A DNA stretch of 64,000 bases, taken from Amycolatopsis sacchari (lineage in GTDB: Bacteria; Actinomycetota; Actinomycetes; Mycobacteriales; Pseudonocardiaceae). The first letter of the stretch is position 1; each line of letters begins with the position of its first letter. Of this stretch, positions 43,213 to 53,879 are shown in pieces. The position numbers were made by a program, and so were the translations under genes. Under the pieces are notes generated by a model. The model did no database searches and had not been told where the DNA came from. It worked only from the letters and a program-made list of their open reading frames with translations. The DNA is taken from assembly GCF_900114035.1 (NCBI RefSeq), contig NZ_FORP01000003.1, positions 62,001 through 126,000 of the forward strand, written 5' to 3'.

Positions 43213-44094
43213 ATGAACGAGCAGACCACCCGATCAACCGGAACAGAGGCCATGAGAGTCGTGCACGATCGGCGGCGGTACCGGCAGACGCCGGACGCCC
43301 TCACCGTCGAGGACCTCCTGTCGGCGCAGGAGTTCGACTTCGAGCTGGTCGAAGACGCCCACCTCACGGAGCCGGCGCACGAGCCGCGCAAGTTCCTGCC
43401 GCCCCCGCGTGCGCGCGGCAGGCGCGAGCCACAGCCGCCGCGGGCGCCCGAGAACAGGGTTTCCAAGATCGCCAAGCTCGCCGGCCTCACCACCGCCGCC
43501 TCCCTGCTCGTGGGCGCGGTCGTGGCTTCGGCGGTGCTGACCCGCCAGCGGCCGGCCAACGGCGAGGCGGCGGCCCCGGTGCCGCCGCAGATCACGGGGG
43601 CGGCCGCGCTCGGCGCGTTCGTGCCCGACGTCGCTGGCCACCGCCAGGACCAGTCCCGGACGCCGCGCACCGCGCCGTCGGTCGTGCCGACCTCGCAGGT
43701 CCCGGTCGCCCAGACGCAGGCGGCCCCCGGCAGTGCGGCGAGCAGCGCCCCGGCCACCAGTTCCACGCCTGCCGACACGTCGACCAGCGACAAGGTCGCG
43801 CTGGTCGAGAAGTTCTACCAGCGCATGGTCTCGGCCCACCCGGAGGACGCGCTGGCCATGCTCACCCCCGACCTGGCCGGCGAAGAGCCGGGTGACCTGG
43901 TGCGGGCGTGGAGTTCGATGTCCCGGATCGAGGTGGACAGCGTCGAGGTGCAGCCGGACGGCACCGTGCGCGCGGTGGTGACGGTGCACCAGCACGACGG
44001 CACGCAGCTCCGCGTCACCCAGGTGCTCACGGTGACGAAGGGCAAGCAGAACGTGATCTCCCGGGCGGTGCTGCTCTCGGCGGAGCAGCTGTAG
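43213..44094 (+). CDS. Single-pass membrane protein with NTF2-like extracellular domain
   Basis: A 293-residue protein: basic N-terminus, transmembrane helix (AKLAGLTTAASLLVGAVVAS), Ser/Thr/Pro/Ala-rich linker, and a C-terminal domain (KVALVEKFYQRMVSAHPEDA, MLTPDLAGEEPGDLVRAWSS) that suits an NTF2-like fold. Start is uncertain: ATG at 43213 or, with GAGG nearby, ATG at 43252. Extracellular NTF2-like domains recur near actinobacterial Ser/Thr kinases, so a sensory or scaffold role is plausible (inference). Confidence 0.72.
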   Translation: MNEQTTRSTGTEAMRVVHDRRRYRQTPDALTVEDLLSAQEFDFELVEDAHLTEPAHEPRKFLPPPRARGRREPQPPRAPENRVSKIAKLAGLTTAASLLVGAVVASAVLTRQRPANGEAAAPVPPQITGAAALGAFVPDVAGHRQDQSRTPRTAPSVVPTSQVPVAQTQAAPGSAASSAPATSSTPADTSTSDKVALVEKFYQRMVSAHPEDALAMLTPDLAGEEPGDLVRAWSSMSRIEVDSVEVQPDGTVRAVVTVHQHDGTQLRVTQVLTVTKGKQNVISRAVLLSAEQL

Positions 44095-44281
44095 TCTCCG
44101 CCATAGCAGGTAACCGTCGGCCGCCCCGAAGCGTGCCAGGTGTATGTGCGCAGAGTGAGCGCCCTAGCCTTGTCACGAGCTGGCTTCGGCTGAACCGGCC
44201 CTCCGGGGCCGCGACATGTGCATACGCTCGGGCAGGCGAAAGGTGTGGCGTGCCCTGCAAGACAGCCCCGAAGGAGGTCGC

Positions 44282-45775
44282 GTGAGCGACGAAGGTCGCC
44301 TGGTCGCCGGCCGCTACCGCGTGGTCCGGCGGATCGGCACCGGTGCCATGGGTGCGGTCTGGCAGGCACATGACGAGGTGCTGGCGCGCACGGTCGCGAT
44401 CAAGCAGCTGCTGCTGCAGCCCGGGCTCGACCCGCACGAGGCCGAGGACGCCAAGCAGCGCACGATGCGCGAGGGGCGGATCGCGGCCCGGCTGCACCAC
44501 CCGAACGCCATCACGGTCTTCGACGTCGTCACCGACGACAACGGGCACCCCTGCCTCGTCATGGAGTACCTGCCGTCGACGAGCCTCGCCGAGATGCTGC
44601 GTGAGCGGAAGACGCTGCCGCCGGTCGAGGTGGCGCGGATCGGGGCGCAGATCGCGTCGGCGCTCAAGGAGGCCCACGCGGTCGGCATCGTGCACCGCGA
44701 CATCAAGCCGGGCAACATCCTGCTCGGTGACAACGGCATCGTGAAGATCACCGACTTCGGCATCTCCCGCGCGAAGGACGACGTCACGGTGACCAAGACC
44801 GGCATGATCGCCGGTACCCCCGCCTACCTGGCGCCTGAAGTGGCCATCGGTGGCGACCCGGGGCCCGAGTCCGACGTGTTCTCCCTCGGCTCGACCCTGT
44901 ACGCCGCGTGCGAGGGGCAGCCGCCGTTCGGGCTCAGCGAGAACACCCTGAGCCTGCTGCACGCCGTCGCGGCGGGGCAGATCAACCCGCCGCGGCAGTC
45001 CGGTCCGCTGGCGAGCGTGCTCGCCGTCATGCTGCACCCCGATGTGAAGCACCGCCCGACCGCCGAGGAGGCCGAGGAGCTGCTGGCCGCCGTCGGCCGC
45101 GGGGAGACCCCGCTCGGCGGCCCCGCCGACGCGACCCAGGTCGCGGGCGCGGTCGGCGCCGCTGCCGCGGGCGCGGCGGTCGGTGCGGCCGCGACCAGGG
45201 CGTTCAGCGGCAACCTCGGCCAGACCCGGCAGGACGACTTCTACGACGACTACGAGGACGAGTACGACGAGGACGGGTACGGCGCCACGGCGGCTTACCC
45301 GACCGAGGACCAGGACGGCCGCACCCGCGCCGTGCCGGCGGGGTACGCCGGGTACGACGACGAGAAGCCTGCTGCCGAGCAGGACGAGGACGAGCGGCCC
45401 GGGAAGTGGAAGGTGCCCGCGGCGATCGGTGCCGTCGTGGTGGCGGGGCTCGTCGCGCTGGGGATCTGGCTGTTCAACGGGCCGAACACCGGCAGCAGCA
45501 ACATCACCGACAACCAGCCGGTCGTCCCGCCGCCCGCGCAGACGAGCTCCTCGGTGCTGCCCACGGAGTCCTCGGTCCTGCCGTCGAGCGAGGAGAGTTC
45601 GGCGTCCCGGCCGGCGCGGAGTTCCACGCCGCGGCGGAGCAGTGCGGTCGAGCAGCCGCAGCAGCCCACGTCGAGCAGCCCCTCGAAGAAGCCGACGACG
45701 AGCTCGCCGAGCAAACCCACCTCGAGCGAGGAACCGCCGTCATCCACGCCGTCCTCCTCCAACCCCGATCAGTGA
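44282..45775 (+). CDS. Transmembrane Ser/Thr protein kinase (PknB-like)
   Basis: A 497-residue receptor-type Hanks kinase. The catalytic residues are intact: G-loop GTGAMG (19-24), VAIK Lys41, HRDIKPGN and DFG, then an activation loop with TVTKTGMIAGTPAYLAPE. After the kinase domain comes an acidic Tyr/Asp segment (DDFYDDYEDEYDEDGYG), one transmembrane helix (VPAAIGAVVVAGLVALGIWL) and an extracellular Ser/Thr/Pro-rich tail with no PASTA domain. GTG at 44282 has AAGGAGG 4 nt upstream. Confidence 0.95.
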   Translation: MSDEGRLVAGRYRVVRRIGTGAMGAVWQAHDEVLARTVAIKQLLLQPGLDPHEAEDAKQRTMREGRIAARLHHPNAITVFDVVTDDNGHPCLVMEYLPSTSLAEMLRERKTLPPVEVARIGAQIASALKEAHAVGIVHRDIKPGNILLGDNGIVKITDFGISRAKDDVTVTKTGMIAGTPAYLAPEVAIGGDPGPESDVFSLGSTLYAACEGQPPFGLSENTLSLLHAVAAGQINPPRQSGPLASVLAVMLHPDVKHRPTAEEAEELLAAVGRGETPLGGPADATQVAGAVGAAAAGAAVGAAATRAFSGNLGQTRQDDFYDDYEDEYDEDGYGATAAYPTEDQDGRTRAVPAGYAGYDDEKPAAEQDEDERPGKWKVPAAIGAVVVAGLVALGIWLFNGPNTGSSNITDNQPVVPPPAQTSSSVLPTESSVLPSSEESSASRPARSSTPRRSSAVEQPQQPTSSSPSKKPTTSSPSKPTSSEEPPSSTPSSSNPDQ

Positions 45776-45842
45776 GGTCCAACAAGAAATCCCGGTAGGG
45801 TGGTCGGCAAGTTTCCGGCCGTCGGCGCGACGAGAGGTTGTT

Positions 45843-46805
45843 TTGGGTACTGAGGGCGCAGTGGTCGGCGGCCGGTACCGGTTGGACCAGCCGATCGGCC
45901 GTGGCCGTGCCGGGATCGTGTGGCTGGCCTACGACCTGCTGCTGCACCGGACGGTCGCCGCGAAGCGGATGTACATCCAGCCGGGGCTCGACCCGGCACG
46001 CGCCGAGCAGGCGATCGGCACGGCGCTGCAGGAGGGCCGCGCCGCGACGCGGGTGCTGCACAACTGCGTGCTCACGGTCTACGACGTCGTCCGCGACGGG
46101 TCGGACGCGTGGCTGACGATGGAGTACGTGCCGTCGCGCAACATGGCGGACTTCCTCACCGAGCACGGCACCCTCACCCCGGAGCAGGCGGCGTACCTGG
46201 GCAGCCAGCTGGCGTCCGCGTTGGCGGCCGCCCACCGGGCCGGGGTGCTGCACCGCAACCTCGAACCCGGCAACGTGCTGCTCGCCGACGACGGCGGGGT
46301 GAAGGTCACCGACATCGGCATCACGGGCAGCGGGCCGAACCCGGCGTTCCGGGCCCCCGAGGTCACGCGGGGCGCGCCGCCGGATCACGCGGCCGACGTG
46401 TTCTCCCTCGGCGCGACGCTGTACCAGGCGGTCGAGGGCGTGCCGCCCTACGGCGAGGACGGCACCGGTCCCCTGCGGCAGCCGCAGCGGGCGGGGCAGC
46501 TGACCGGTGCGCTGATGAAGCTGCTGCGTGAGGACCCGATGTCCCGGCCGACGCTGGCCGACAGCATCACGTCGTTCCTGGCGATCACCCAGGGCAGGCA
46601 GACCGCGTTCATCCCGCCGACCGCACCCGCGCTGCCGACGGTGCCCGCCGTGTGGCCCGTCCAGCCGCAGCCGCAGCCCGTCGCGACGAAGCAGCCGCTC
46701 ATCCAGCTCACGCCCGACCGGATCCGGAAGCTGATCCTGACCGTGCTCGCCGTCCTGTGCGCGGCGGCGATCGGCATCGGGATCACCCAGGTCCTTTTCC
46801 TCTAA
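45843..46805 (+). CDS. Transmembrane pseudokinase paralogous to the upstream kinase
   Basis: A 320-residue protein starting at TTG 45843 (GAGAGG at a 5-nt spacing); GTG at 45861 is an alternative. It aligns in register with the preceding kinase: GRGRAG loop (19-24) and Lys41 (VAAK) remain. HRDIKPGN has become HRNLEPGN (137-144), losing both the catalytic Asp and the following Lys. DFG has become DIG (157-159) and the activation loop is shortened. One C-terminal helix (LILTVLAVLCAAAIGIGITQ) ends the protein with no extracellular part. A role as scaffold or allosteric partner is inferred. Confidence 0.85.
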   Translation: MGTEGAVVGGRYRLDQPIGRGRAGIVWLAYDLLLHRTVAAKRMYIQPGLDPARAEQAIGTALQEGRAATRVLHNCVLTVYDVVRDGSDAWLTMEYVPSRNMADFLTEHGTLTPEQAAYLGSQLASALAAAHRAGVLHRNLEPGNVLLADDGGVKVTDIGITGSGPNPAFRAPEVTRGAPPDHAADVFSLGATLYQAVEGVPPYGEDGTGPLRQPQRAGQLTGALMKLLREDPMSRPTLADSITSFLAITQGRQTAFIPPTAPALPTVPAVWPVQPQPQPVATKQPLIQLTPDRIRKLILTVLAVLCAAAIGIGITQVLFL

Positions 46806-47701
46806 GCGGCGGCGGGGGCGGCCTGCCGCAACCTGTCCAGCAGGTAGCGAACGACGGGCTGACTCGCCGAGCGCGTGGCGACCGCGGCGTGGATCGCCCG
46901 GACCGGTTCGGGACGGCGGATCCGCTTGATCACCACGCCGGGGTGGGGCGCGCCGAGGCCGAGCACCGGCACCAGGCTGACTCCCAGACCGGCCGCCACG
47001 AAACCCTGCGCCGTCTGGTAGTCCTCGCACTCCAGCACGAAGTTCGGGGCGAACCCCGCCGCCCCGCACGCCGCGATCAGCGTGTCGCGGCACGGACCCG
47101 GCGTGCCTTCGGTGCCGACCCACGGTTCGTCCCGCAGGTCGGTCAGGTCCAGGACGCGCTTGCGCACCAAGGGGTGCGTGCGGGGCAGCGCCGCGCGGTA
47201 CGGGTCGTCGAGCAGATGCACCAGCTCCGCCGTCCGGACCCGCCACTCCCCTCGCCACACCACGATCGCCACGTCCACGTCACCGGACTCGACCTCCGGG
47301 ATGGACTCGTGGGGTTCGCGCAGCCTGAGGTCCAGCTGGATGCCGGGGAACTCCCGCCGGATCTCCGCCACCGCGGGCGGCACGAGCGCCGCCCCGGCGG
47401 TCGCGAAGTACCGGATCGCCAGCCGCCCGGTGCGACCGGCCTTCAGGTTGGCCAGCTCGGCTTCGGCCTTGGCCAGCTGGCCGCTGAGCACCTCGGCGTG
47501 CTCGGACAGCAGCGCGCCTGCCGCTGTCGCCCGCACCCCACGCCCGACGCGTTCCAGCAGCTCCGTGCCCGCTTCGCGTTCGAGGGTCGCGAGTTGCTGG
47601 CTGATCGCCGAGGGGGTGTAACCGAGGTTGCGGGCGGCCGCCGTGATCGAACCGCTGGTGACCACGGCCCGCAGGACCTGCAATCGCCGGACGTCGAGCA
47701 T
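46802..47701 (-). CDS. LysR family transcriptional regulator
   Basis: A 299-residue regulator. MLDVRRLQVLRAVVTSGSIT, then NLGYTPSAISQQLATLEREA, is the LysR helix-turn-helix; the effector domain begins near RTGRLAIRYFATAGAALVPP. Its stop shares the 4-bp CTAA with that of the convergent pseudokinase gene. It is divergent from the EamA exporter, its likely target (inference); ACAGAATTCCTGA at about 47,712-47,725 is a candidate T-N11-A-type site. Confidence 0.93.
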   Translation of the reverse strand: MLDVRRLQVLRAVVTSGSITAAARNLGYTPSAISQQLATLEREAGTELLERVGRGVRATAAGALLSEHAEVLSGQLAKAEAELANLKAGRTGRLAIRYFATAGAALVPPAVAEIRREFPGIQLDLRLREPHESIPEVESGDVDVAIVVWRGEWRVRTAELVHLLDDPYRAALPRTHPLVRKRVLDLTDLRDEPWVGTEGTPGPCRDTLIAACGAAGFAPNFVLECEDYQTAQGFVAAGLGVSLVPVLGLGAPHPGVVIKRIRRPEPVRAIHAAVATRSASQPVVRYLLDRLRQAAPAAA

Positions 47702-47784
47702 GGCCCAACATTACAGAATTCCTGAAAGACGCATGTAGTTTATTTCGCTTGTCCTTACTGATCACCGGCGGCAACCTGAAGGCC

Positions 47785-48744
47785 GTGGGCGAGACGAAGA
47801 CACTGCTGCGGCTGAGCGCGCTGGCGTTGATGTGGGGTTCGAGCTTCCTCTGGATCAAGCTGGGGCTGACGGCGTTCTCGCCGGTGCAGCTCGTGCTGAT
47901 CCGGATCGTGCTGGGCGCGGCCGTACTCGTGGCGATCTGCTACGCCCAGCGGGACCGGCTGCCGTCCGGACGGCGCCTGTGGGGGCACCTCGCGGTCGCG
48001 GCCCTGTTCCACAACGCGTTGCCGTTCCTGCTGTTCGCGGTCGGCGAGCGGACGGTCGACTCCGGCATCACCGGCGTCATCAACTCGACCACTCCACTGT
48101 GGACGGTCGTGTTCGCGTTCGCGTTCGGCGTCGACCGCACCCTCGGCGGACCGCGCCTGGCCGGGCTGCTGGTCGGCCTGCTGGGTGTCGTCGTGATCTT
48201 CGCGCCCTGGCACGCGAACGGGCTGCTCAGCTGGGGCGCGCTCGCGTGTGTCGCGGCGTCGCTGAGCTACGGCTTCGTCAACGGCTACGAAAGCCGGTTC
48301 CTGTCCGCCACCGGTGCGTCGCCGGTGGCGCTCGCCGGAGCCCAGATGCTCGCGGCGAGCGGGTACCTCGTGTTCATGCTGCCCGCGGGCGGCGCGGAGC
48401 CGGTGCACCTGAACGCGGTCGCGGTCGCGGCGGTCCTCGTGCTCGGCGTGCTGTCCACCGGTATCGCGTTCGCGCTGAACTACCGGCTGCTCGCGGCCGA
48501 GGGGCCGGTGGCGGTGTCGATGGTCAGCTACCTGATGCCCGTGGTCTCCGTGCTGCTGGGCACGGTGTTCCTGCACGAGGCGCTGAACCTCCGCGTGCTC
48601 GGCGGGATGGTCGTGGTGCTCGCCGGGGTGGCGCTGACCAGGGTCAGACGAGCCGGCGGTCCGAAGCCCAGCGCGACAGCTCGTACCGGTTCGACAGCTG
48701 CGTCTTCCGCAGCACGCTCGACACGTGTGTCTCAACCGTCTTGA
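47785..48744 (+). CDS. EamA/DMT family transporter
   Basis: A ten-helix drug/metabolite transporter, about 319 residues from the GTG at 47785 (VGETKTLLRLSALALMWGSS). A TTG at 47749 would add 12 residues. Two EamA repeats are visible: LMWGSSFLWIKLGLTAFSPV and, in the second half, PVAVSMVSYLMPVVSVLLGT then FLHEALNLRVLGGMVVVLAG. The last 33 codons run antisense over the response-regulator gene and are hydrophilic. The substrate is unknown; export of an amino acid or metabolite sensed by the LysR neighbour is plausible. Confidence 0.88.
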   Translation: MGETKTLLRLSALALMWGSSFLWIKLGLTAFSPVQLVLIRIVLGAAVLVAICYAQRDRLPSGRRLWGHLAVAALFHNALPFLLFAVGERTVDSGITGVINSTTPLWTVVFAFAFGVDRTLGGPRLAGLLVGLLGVVVIFAPWHANGLLSWGALACVAASLSYGFVNGYESRFLSATGASPVALAGAQMLAASGYLVFMLPAGGAEPVHLNAVAVAAVLVLGVLSTGIAFALNYRLLAAEGPVAVSMVSYLMPVVSVLLGTVFLHEALNLRVLGGMVVVLAGVALTRVRRAGGPKPSATARTGSTAASSAARSTRVSQPS

Positions 48745-49303
48745 CGGAGATGAACAGCTCCGACGCGATCTCCTTGTAGGCGTACCCCCGCGCGAGCAGC
48801 CGCAGCACGTCCCGCTCGCGCGGGGTGAGCAGGTCCAGCTCGGGGTCGCTGATCGGCGCCGAACCGGGCCGGTCGGCGAACGCGTCGAGCACGAACCCCG
48901 CCAGCCGCGGCGAGAACACCGCGTCCCCGTCGGCGACGCGCGTGATGGCGCGGACCAGTTCCTTCGACGAAATCGTCTTGGTGACGTACCCGCGGGCCCC
49001 GGCGCGGATGACCGCGATGACGTCCTCGGCGGCGTCGGACACCGACAGCGCGAGGAACACGACGTCCGGCAGCTCGGGCCGGACCCGCCGCAGCACCTCC
49101 GCGCCGCCACCGTCCGGCATGTGCACGTCGAGGAGCACCACCTGCGGCTTCGTCCGTGCGATGCCGGCGACAGCGTCCGCCACGGACCCCGCCTCGCCGA
49201 CCACCCGAACCTCGTCGGTGATCGAGTCCAGCTCCGTGCGCACCCCGGCGCGGAACAACGCGTGGTCGTCCACCAGGAAGACCGTCACCGGTGTCTCACT
49301 CAT
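48644..49303 (-). CDS. NarL/LuxR-type response regulator
   Basis: A 219-residue regulator. The receiver domain has VDDHALFRAG, the phospho-acceptor Asp in VVLLDVHMPDGGG, and a GYVTKTISSKEL switch Lys. The LuxR helix-turn-helix is LTPRERDVLRLLARGYAYKE, then FISVKTVETHVSSVLRK. Its ATG overlaps the histidine kinase stop (ATGA), so the pair is translationally coupled. Its 3' end overlaps the EamA gene by 101 bp in antisense. Confidence 0.95.
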   Translation of the reverse strand: MSETPVTVFLVDDHALFRAGVRTELDSITDEVRVVGEAGSVADAVAGIARTKPQVVLLDVHMPDGGGAEVLRRVRPELPDVVFLALSVSDAAEDVIAVIRAGARGYVTKTISSKELVRAITRVADGDAVFSPRLAGFVLDAFADRPGSAPISDPELDLLTPRERDVLRLLARGYAYKEIASELFISVKTVETHVSSVLRKTQLSNRYELSRWASDRRLV

Positions 49304-50604
49304 GAAGCCGCACTCCCCGTCTTGATCGGCATCTCCAGCTGCACTTCCGTCCCGTCCCCCGGCGCGGTGCGCAGCCGGACCGTTCCGCCGTTGCGCTCCA
49401 TCCTGCCCCTGATGGAATCCGCGAGGCCATGCCGGTCCTCCGACACGGCCTCCGGGTCGAAGCCCTTGCCGCGGTCGCGGACGAACACCGTCGCCGTCGT
49501 GGGCTCGACCTCGGCGTACACGCTGACCTCCTCGACGCCCGCGTGCTTCGCCGCGTTGACGATCGCCTCCCTGGCCGCCTGCACGAGCGCCGTGAGCGAG
49601 TCGTCGAGCTGCGCGTCGCCCACCACGACCTGGGACACCGAGATCGCGAACGCGTCCTCGACCTCCCCGCAGGCCGCGGCGATGGCCGCCGACAGCATGC
49701 CGCCCTCGGCGATCTCCTTCTTCGCGCCGTAGCCCGAGGGCCCGTACAGCCAGCCACGCAGCTCGCGCTCCTGCCCGCGCGCCAGCCGCGCGACCTCCTT
49801 CGGCGCGTCCGCCTGCTTCTGGATCAACGCGAGCGTCTGCAGCACCGAGTCGTGCAGGTGAGCGGCGATCTCGGCGCGCTCCTCCGTGCGGATGCGGGCC
49901 CGGCGTTCCTCACCGAGGTCACGCACCATGCGCAGCCAGAACGGCACGGTCAGCACCGCGACCCCGACCAGCGTGGCCACCACCGCGATCAGCGCGAACT
50001 GCACCTGGTCGAAGCTGCCGCTGCGGAGCACCATCACGCCGATACCGGTGATCACCAGCGCGACCCCGGCGAGGATCCGCACCAGCGCCGACCAGCCACC
50101 GCCGCCGAGCACCACCCCGGCGACGCCCGAGCGGGCGCCGGCGCGCCACCGCCGGCGTTGCGACTCGTCCGCCTCGCGCCACACCACGGCGGCACCGACG
50201 AGGGTCACGGCCAGCGGCACGGCCACCCAGCCGCTGATCGCGCCCGTGAAGGTGCTGCCGCCGACCGCCAGCCCGATGCCCAGCACCAGCAGCCCGATGG
50301 CCTGCTGGCGTTCCTTCGGCGAGCTGGGCTCGGACGCGTCCTCCCCCGACCGCTGGGGCACGAAGACCCACAGCAACCCGTAGGCCAGCAGCCCAGCGCC
50401 GCCGAACGCCGCGAGCACGGCGAACACCGCACGCACCCACAGCACCCGGACGCCGAGGTGGTCGGCCAGCCCGGCGGCGACACCGGCGACCGCGCGGCCC
50501 GCCCGGTGCCGGTACAGCTTCGGCGGCCCCTCCGGCTCGGCGAGCGCACTCGCGGGCACTCGCGTCACGGCCGTCTCGCGGGCCTTCTCCTGCACGTCTT
50601 CCAT
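49300..50604 (-). CDS. Sensor histidine kinase with N-terminal PspC domain
   Basis: A 434-residue NarX-type kinase. Residues about 30-85 are a PspC domain (LYRHRAGRAVAGVAAGLADH). Four or five further helices follow, then a HisKA_3 region with the phospho-His in EIAAHLHDSVLQTLALIQKQ, and an HATPase domain (QAAREAIVNAAKHAG; DRGKGFDPEAV). The ATG at 50604 was preferred over an open extension. PspC-containing kinases are thought to monitor membrane stress; this cluster beside guaA is widespread in actinobacteria. Confidence 0.93.
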   Translation of the reverse strand: MEDVQEKARETAVTRVPASALAEPEGPPKLYRHRAGRAVAGVAAGLADHLGVRVLWVRAVFAVLAAFGGAGLLAYGLLWVFVPQRSGEDASEPSSPKERQQAIGLLVLGIGLAVGGSTFTGAISGWVAVPLAVTLVGAAVVWREADESQRRRWRAGARSGVAGVVLGGGGWSALVRILAGVALVITGIGVMVLRSGSFDQVQFALIAVVATLVGVAVLTVPFWLRMVRDLGEERRARIRTEERAEIAAHLHDSVLQTLALIQKQADAPKEVARLARGQERELRGWLYGPSGYGAKKEIAEGGMLSAAIAAACGEVEDAFAISVSQVVVGDAQLDDSLTALVQAAREAIVNAAKHAGVEEVSVYAEVEPTTATVFVRDRGKGFDPEAVSEDRHGLADSIRGRMERNGGTVRLRTAPGDGTEVQLEMPIKTGSAAS

Positions 50605-50719
50605 GGTTTCCCCATGGTCACACGGCAGCAAGTCCGATTCATCAGGGAAAGTCCCTGAGCGTGGATCTCAGGGACGTTCCCGGATGTGCGGGCGGCGGCC
50701 GCGGCGGATGCTCGTTGGC

Positions 50720-51952
50720 ATGAGTGGCGGGACAGACCAGAACAAGGTCCACGGCCTGAGCGGGTTCGAAGACACCGTGAAGGACTTCTGGACCAGCAGG
50801 CCGCAGCGGCCGTTGCGCGGTCGCAAGGTGGCGGGAGTGGCCGCCGCGATCGGCAACCGCTACGGCCTCGATCCGGTGGTCGTGCGGGTGGCGTTCGTCG
50901 CGGCGAGCGTGTTCGGCGGCATCGGCCTGGCGTTGTACCTGCTGGGGTGGCTGCTGTTCCCCGGGGAGGGCGACCAGGTCTCGCCGTTCGAGGCGCTGCT
51001 CGGGCGGGGCCGCAGCGCGACGTCGAAGGCGTTCACGATCGTGCTGGTCATCGCGTTCTTCCCGGTCGTGAGCTGGGCGTTCTCCGGCAGCTGGGGCTGG
51101 TTCGAGGGCGGCGGCATCATCGGCCTCGCCCTGCTGGTCACCGCGCTCTACCTGCTGCACCGAAGCCGCGGCCACGAGAACCGGCCGGTCGCACCCGCGG
51201 AGGAGACCATGACGTACCCGATGTCCACGCCGTCACCGGCGACGTCCACCACGGACCCGCTCGGCGCGGCCCCGCTCGCGTGGGACCTGCCGGAGCCGGC
51301 GCCCGCCTACACCCCGCCACCACCGGCACCGCCCGCGCCGAAACGGCCGCGGTCCAAGGTCGGCATCGCGACCTTCGGGGTGGCGCTGCTGGTCGCCGGT
51401 GCGGGAGCGGCGGCCGCGGCGGCGGGCATCGGCTGGTTCTCGGCGCCGCACATCATCGGCCTGGTGCTGGGTGTGCTCGGGATCGGCCTGGTGAGCGGGG
51501 CGTTCGCCAGGGGCGGCCGCGGGCTCATCGCGCTCGCGGTGCCGCTGTCCATCGCCGGGGTGGTGCTGACGTCGGTGCCGGTGGCGGACTACTCGGGCGG
51601 CTTCGGCAACGTCGACGCCGCGCCCAGGACCGCGGCCGAGGTGCTGCCCCGGTACGAGCAGACCGCCGGTGACCTGCGGCTCGACCTGACCGCGCTGCCC
51701 GCGGACACGCCGGTGACCACCGAGGTCCGCCTCGGCGCCGGGCAGAGCACGATCCTCGTGCCGGAGACCGCCGACGTGCAGTTCGAGTGCGAGAGCTCCG
51801 CCGGGAACGTCGACTGCCTCGGCCGCCACAGCGACGGCCTCGGGCGTCCCGCCATCATCGGGCAGGACCTGGGCACCGACGGCACCGGAGGGCTGCAGCT
51901 GGACCTGAAGGTTTCGCAGGGAGCGGGAAACATCGAGGTGCGCCGTGGCTGA
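50720..51952 (+). CDS. PspC domain membrane protein with LiaF-like C-terminus
   Basis: A 410-residue protein, ATG 50720. PspC region: FWTSRPQRPLRGRKVAGVAA, then GLDPVVVRVAFVAASVFGGI. Further helices (AFTIVLVIAFFPVVSWAF; VGIATFGVALLVAGAGAAAA) precede a C-terminal toast-rack-like beta domain (LTALPADTPVTTEVRLGAGQ, then STILVPETADVQFECESSAG). It is divergent from the PspC-type histidine kinase (115 bp apart) and probably its signalling partner, as LiaF is to LiaS (inference). Confidence 0.88.
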   Translation: MSGGTDQNKVHGLSGFEDTVKDFWTSRPQRPLRGRKVAGVAAAIGNRYGLDPVVVRVAFVAASVFGGIGLALYLLGWLLFPGEGDQVSPFEALLGRGRSATSKAFTIVLVIAFFPVVSWAFSGSWGWFEGGGIIGLALLVTALYLLHRSRGHENRPVAPAEETMTYPMSTPSPATSTTDPLGAAPLAWDLPEPAPAYTPPPPAPPAPKRPRSKVGIATFGVALLVAGAGAAAAAAGIGWFSAPHIIGLVLGVLGIGLVSGAFARGGRGLIALAVPLSIAGVVLTSVPVADYSGGFGNVDAAPRTAAEVLPRYEQTAGDLRLDLTALPADTPVTTEVRLGAGQSTILVPETADVQFECESSAGNVDCLGRHSDGLGRPAIIGQDLGTDGTGGLQLDLKVSQGAGNIEVRRG

Positions 51953-52172
51953 GTACGACGAGACGACGACGGAACAGCGTCCCCGGCGGCGCGGGGTGGA
52001 CGTGTTCACCCTGCTGATCGGGCTCGCGACCCTGGTGGCTTCGGCCTACACGCTGACCGACGGCGCGACCTGGCTGCCGTCGTTCGACCTGCGGTGGGTT
52101 CTGGCGGGCGGGGCGATCCTGTTCGGGGTGCTGATGCTGGGCGCGTCCCTGCGCGGGGGTCGCAGGGACTGA
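51945..52172 (+). CDS. Small two-helix membrane protein
   Basis: A 75-residue protein whose GTG start overlaps the PspC gene by 8 bp, so the two are coupled. Two hydrophobic helices (VDVFTLLIGLATLVASAYTL; LRWVLAGGAILFGVLMLGAS) flank a short loop; the C-terminus is basic. This small partner recurs next to PspC genes in related actinobacteria. Function unknown. Confidence 0.75.
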   Translation: MAEYDETTTEQRPRRRGVDVFTLLIGLATLVASAYTLTDGATWLPSFDLRWVLAGGAILFGVLMLGASLRGGRRD

Positions 52173-52184
52173 CGGGGAGAGGGG

Positions 52185-52217
52185 AAAAGGGCCGGTCCGC
52201 GGGGGACCGGCCCTTTT
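52185..52217. terminator. Bidirectional terminator between the PspC operon and guaA
   Basis: AAAAGGGCCGGTCC (52185-52198) and GGACCGGCCCTTTT (52204-52217) form a perfect 14-bp stem with a 5-nt loop. A-rich and T-rich ends on the two strands make it functional in both directions. Confidence 0.92.
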
Positions 52218-52218
52218 C

Positions 52219-53775
<1,557 letters not shown>

Positions 53776-53879
53776 CCGGAACCTCCTCGGGGCGAAAAGT
53801 CGGTACCCCCATCGTCCCAGGTGAGCTACGCCACGACGCCCCCGGCCCCGCCCCGGGGCCCCGGGCTTACCTTGGACGC

